Assembly (NCBI GenBank): GCA_013151915.1
Contig: JAADHJ010000022.1
Coordinates: 1-33,508, forward strand
Direction: 5' to 3'
Length of the DNA stretch: 33,508 nucleotides
DNA from: Deltaproteobacteria bacterium
GTDB lineage: Bacteria > BMS3Abin14
Made by a program: the position numbers and the translations under genes. The notes under the pieces were generated by a model. The model was given only the letters and a program-made list of their open reading frames with translations. It was not told the origin of the DNA and searched no databases. Positions 32,294 through 33,508 of this stretch are shown here, one piece after another. Each line of letters starts with the position of its first letter. Positions within the stretch are counted from its first letter, which is position 1.

Positions 32294-32363
32294 AAACTTC
32301 AATTGAAATATAGTTTTCTGGATTCGAGTTTTATTTCGATCGACTTTAAAGGGAATATACGCC

Positions 32364-32999
32364 ATGAGAGTTTTCTTTCAAAAATCGCTTCCTGTCTTCA
32401 TCATTATCATTTTCGTGATGGCCGCATTTTTGGTTTCGGCGGGTCCTGACCATTCCCCCCCTGCCCAGACTATCGTCACCAACCAGGGGGACTTACCCCT
32501 CTACGCCGTCCTGACGGAGAAGAACCAAGCGTCCGTTTTGGACACCTACTACGTCTCGGTTGCCGGGGACGTGACCAACGGCGCTGCTCCATTAGACATC
32601 TATTTTCAAACCTGGGATCCGGGAGATCTTCATGAACACGGCATTTTCCCGGCATATTTTACCCGGTTGGAGTTCGCTTTCGATCCCCTGCAAAAGACGG
32701 GTACCTACAATACTTTAGTTGATAATCCGGGGAGACCGATTGCAGGAGAAGGCGGCTATTGGTATGCTTTCAATTTCGAGGATACCTCGTTTGCCGGGCT
32801 GGAAAACCTCCACTTCGATCTGTACAATGCAAAATTTGCCAGATATGCGTCCAACGATATTCCCAACGATATTGTTGATACGGATCTTTTTGTACCTCCC
32901 TCCGACGATACCCAGAAGGTTCCCGAGCCGTCCACTGTCCTGCTCCTCGGCGCCGGCCTGTTCGGCCTGGCCGGATTCAGGAGGAAGTTCCAGGGATAG
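32364..32999 (+). CDS. PEP-CTERM sorting domain protein
   Basis: A 211-residue exported protein. N-terminal signal (VFIIIIFVMAAFLVSAG), a beta-rich central part without a recognised fold, and a classic C-terminal PEP-CTERM tail: VPEPST, a hydrophobic helix (VLLLGAGLFGLAGF) and a basic RRKF end. It should be processed by an exosortase and released or anchored as part of an exopolysaccharide-associated matrix. No exosortase is in the window. It is monocistronic, with a sigma-54-like promoter upstream and a terminator downstream. The middle shows no enzyme motif I can identify. Confidence 0.93.
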   Translation: MRVFFQKSLPVFIIIIFVMAAFLVSAGPDHSPPAQTIVTNQGDLPLYAVLTEKNQASVLDTYYVSVAGDVTNGAAPLDIYFQTWDPGDLHEHGIFPAYFTRLEFAFDPLQKTGTYNTLVDNPGRPIAGEGGYWYAFNFEDTSFAGLENLHFDLYNAKFARYASNDIPNDIVDTDLFVPPSDDTQKVPEPSTVLLLGAGLFGLAGFRRKFQG

Positions 33000-33029
33000 T
33001 TTTCCGATCATATGATTATTGTCGAAAAG

Positions 33030-33056
33030 GCAGGACCATGTGGTTCTGCTTTTTTT
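33030..33056 (+). terminator. Terminator of the PEP-CTERM gene
   Basis: GCAGGACC (33030-33037) pairs with GGTTCTGC (33042-33049), eight pairs with one G-U, loop ATGT, followed by a T-run to 33056. Confidence 0.88.
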
Positions 33057-33084
33057 AGTTCATTCGACCAATGCGTACCTTATC

Positions 33085-33235
33085 AAGGTCCAACGTCCAA
33101 GAGCAGGCTATAGGGTGAAGATCGTTCAACGTTCAAAGTTCAATGTTCAACGGGGGAAAGCAGTCCAGAGTCCAGTGTCCATCCGCCTTCGCTGAAGCTA
33201 CGGCGCGACAGGGTGTCCAGGGTCCAGAGTCCAGA
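33085..33235 (+). repeat. Composite heptamer arrays
   Basis: TCCAACGTCCAAGAG, then TTCAACG-TTCAAAG-TTCAATG-TTCAACG (33125-33152), then GTCCAGAGTCCAGTGTCCATCC, a hairpin-prone CCGCCTTCGCTGAAGCTACG segment, then GTCCAGGGTCCAGAGTCCAGAG. Both heptamer families sit side by side here. Confidence 0.85.
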
Positions 33236-33508
33236 GGGGAAGAGCGGATGCAGGGACACGGGGAGGATAAGCACAAGGCCTGTCATCGTGCCTGTCCTGC
33301 CATAGCTCGAAGAGCGACGGCGGAAGCGATCCCGTGGGGCGACCATGGGGAGCCGTGAAAATTCTGATTTAACAGGGATAAAGGGGATTAAAGGAGGGTT
33401 TTGGGTTTAAGCCGTAGGGCGCGGGGTTTCTCGCAGATGAAGGCTTTGGGTTGCGGCCGTAGGCCGCCAAAGCGCATTGAAAGGTATGATCTTTGCCCTT
33501 TTCAGTTT
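33236..33508. other. Repeat-like non-coding tail
   Basis: No gene recognised. It holds a reverse-oriented CCATAGCTCGAAGAGCGACG segment like the hairpin core of the heptamer arrays, a degenerate GGGATAAAG-GGGATTAAAG run (about 33374-33394), and a perfect short hairpin GCGGCC-gta-GGCCGC (33453-33467) without a T-run. It may continue into a feature past the window edge. Confidence 0.5.

Noticed and set aside
33143-33358. 71-codon frame at the right edge
   Set aside because: Its sequence is the translation of heptamer arrays and their hairpin core, so it is repeat-derived.

Overview
This window looks like a chromosomal segment of a Gram-negative bacterium, most likely a deltaproteobacterium in the broad sense (Desulfobacterota and relatives). 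The evidence is a Tol-Pal envelope cluster, a TAXI-type TRAP transporter with a fused permease, separate GlnRS and GluRS, several c-di-GMP proteins, a PEP-CTERM protein with a sigma-54-like promoter, and many intergenic palindromic and periodic repeats. This placement is inferred from gene content; there is no rRNA here to confirm it.

Layout. 119-5424: tolQ, tolR, tolA/tonB-like, tolB, pal and a short coiled-coil lipoprotein in the position of cpoB/ybgF, closed by a strong terminator. 5692-13121: an RpiR/SIS regulator, a TAXI substrate-binding protein, a fused TRAP permease, a UspA protein, an unassigned ATP-grasp ligase and an M20 metallopeptidase; together they look like an uptake and metabolism locus for an amino-acid conjugate or similar carboxylate. 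13122-14056: a gene-free, repeat-packed stretch. 14057-22751: a zinc-ribbon microprotein behind a sigma-54-like promoter, glnS, purM-purN, an FAD-oxidoreductase-like protein with an eroded dinucleotide motif, a MEMO-family protein, gltX and a CinA-N-like protein. 22748-31817: an SH3 lipoprotein followed by five signalling genes: a membrane diguanylate cyclase, a lone receiver, a histidine kinase, a GAF/HD-GYP protein and a GAF/degenerate-GGDEF/GAF/HD-GYP protein. 32364-32999: a PEP-CTERM protein with its own promoter and terminator.

The most unusual feature is a roughly 135-bp element made of five consecutive hairpins. It occurs as three full-length copies (one cut by the window edge) plus one full-length diverged copy and several partial or internally deleted copies. 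Nearly all lie directly in front of a start codon, and the element fills both the tolQ-tolR and tolR-tolA gaps. Several differences between copies keep pairing through G-U wobbles, and one copy has a third hairpin extended from 6-7 to 15 bp, which suggests selection on RNA (or single-stranded DNA) structure. Its right end encodes MDFLRPY in one frame, which will mislead start prediction.

A second family has terminal inverted repeats and variable numbers of 9-10-mers (2585-2732, 13286-13599, 20396-20526). Degenerate 7-mer arrays (TCCAGAG, TTCAANG) form a third class. The TRAP/ATP-grasp/M20 locus is the best candidate for an undescribed metabolic system; the five-hairpin element is the best candidate for an undescribed genetic element or leader RNA.
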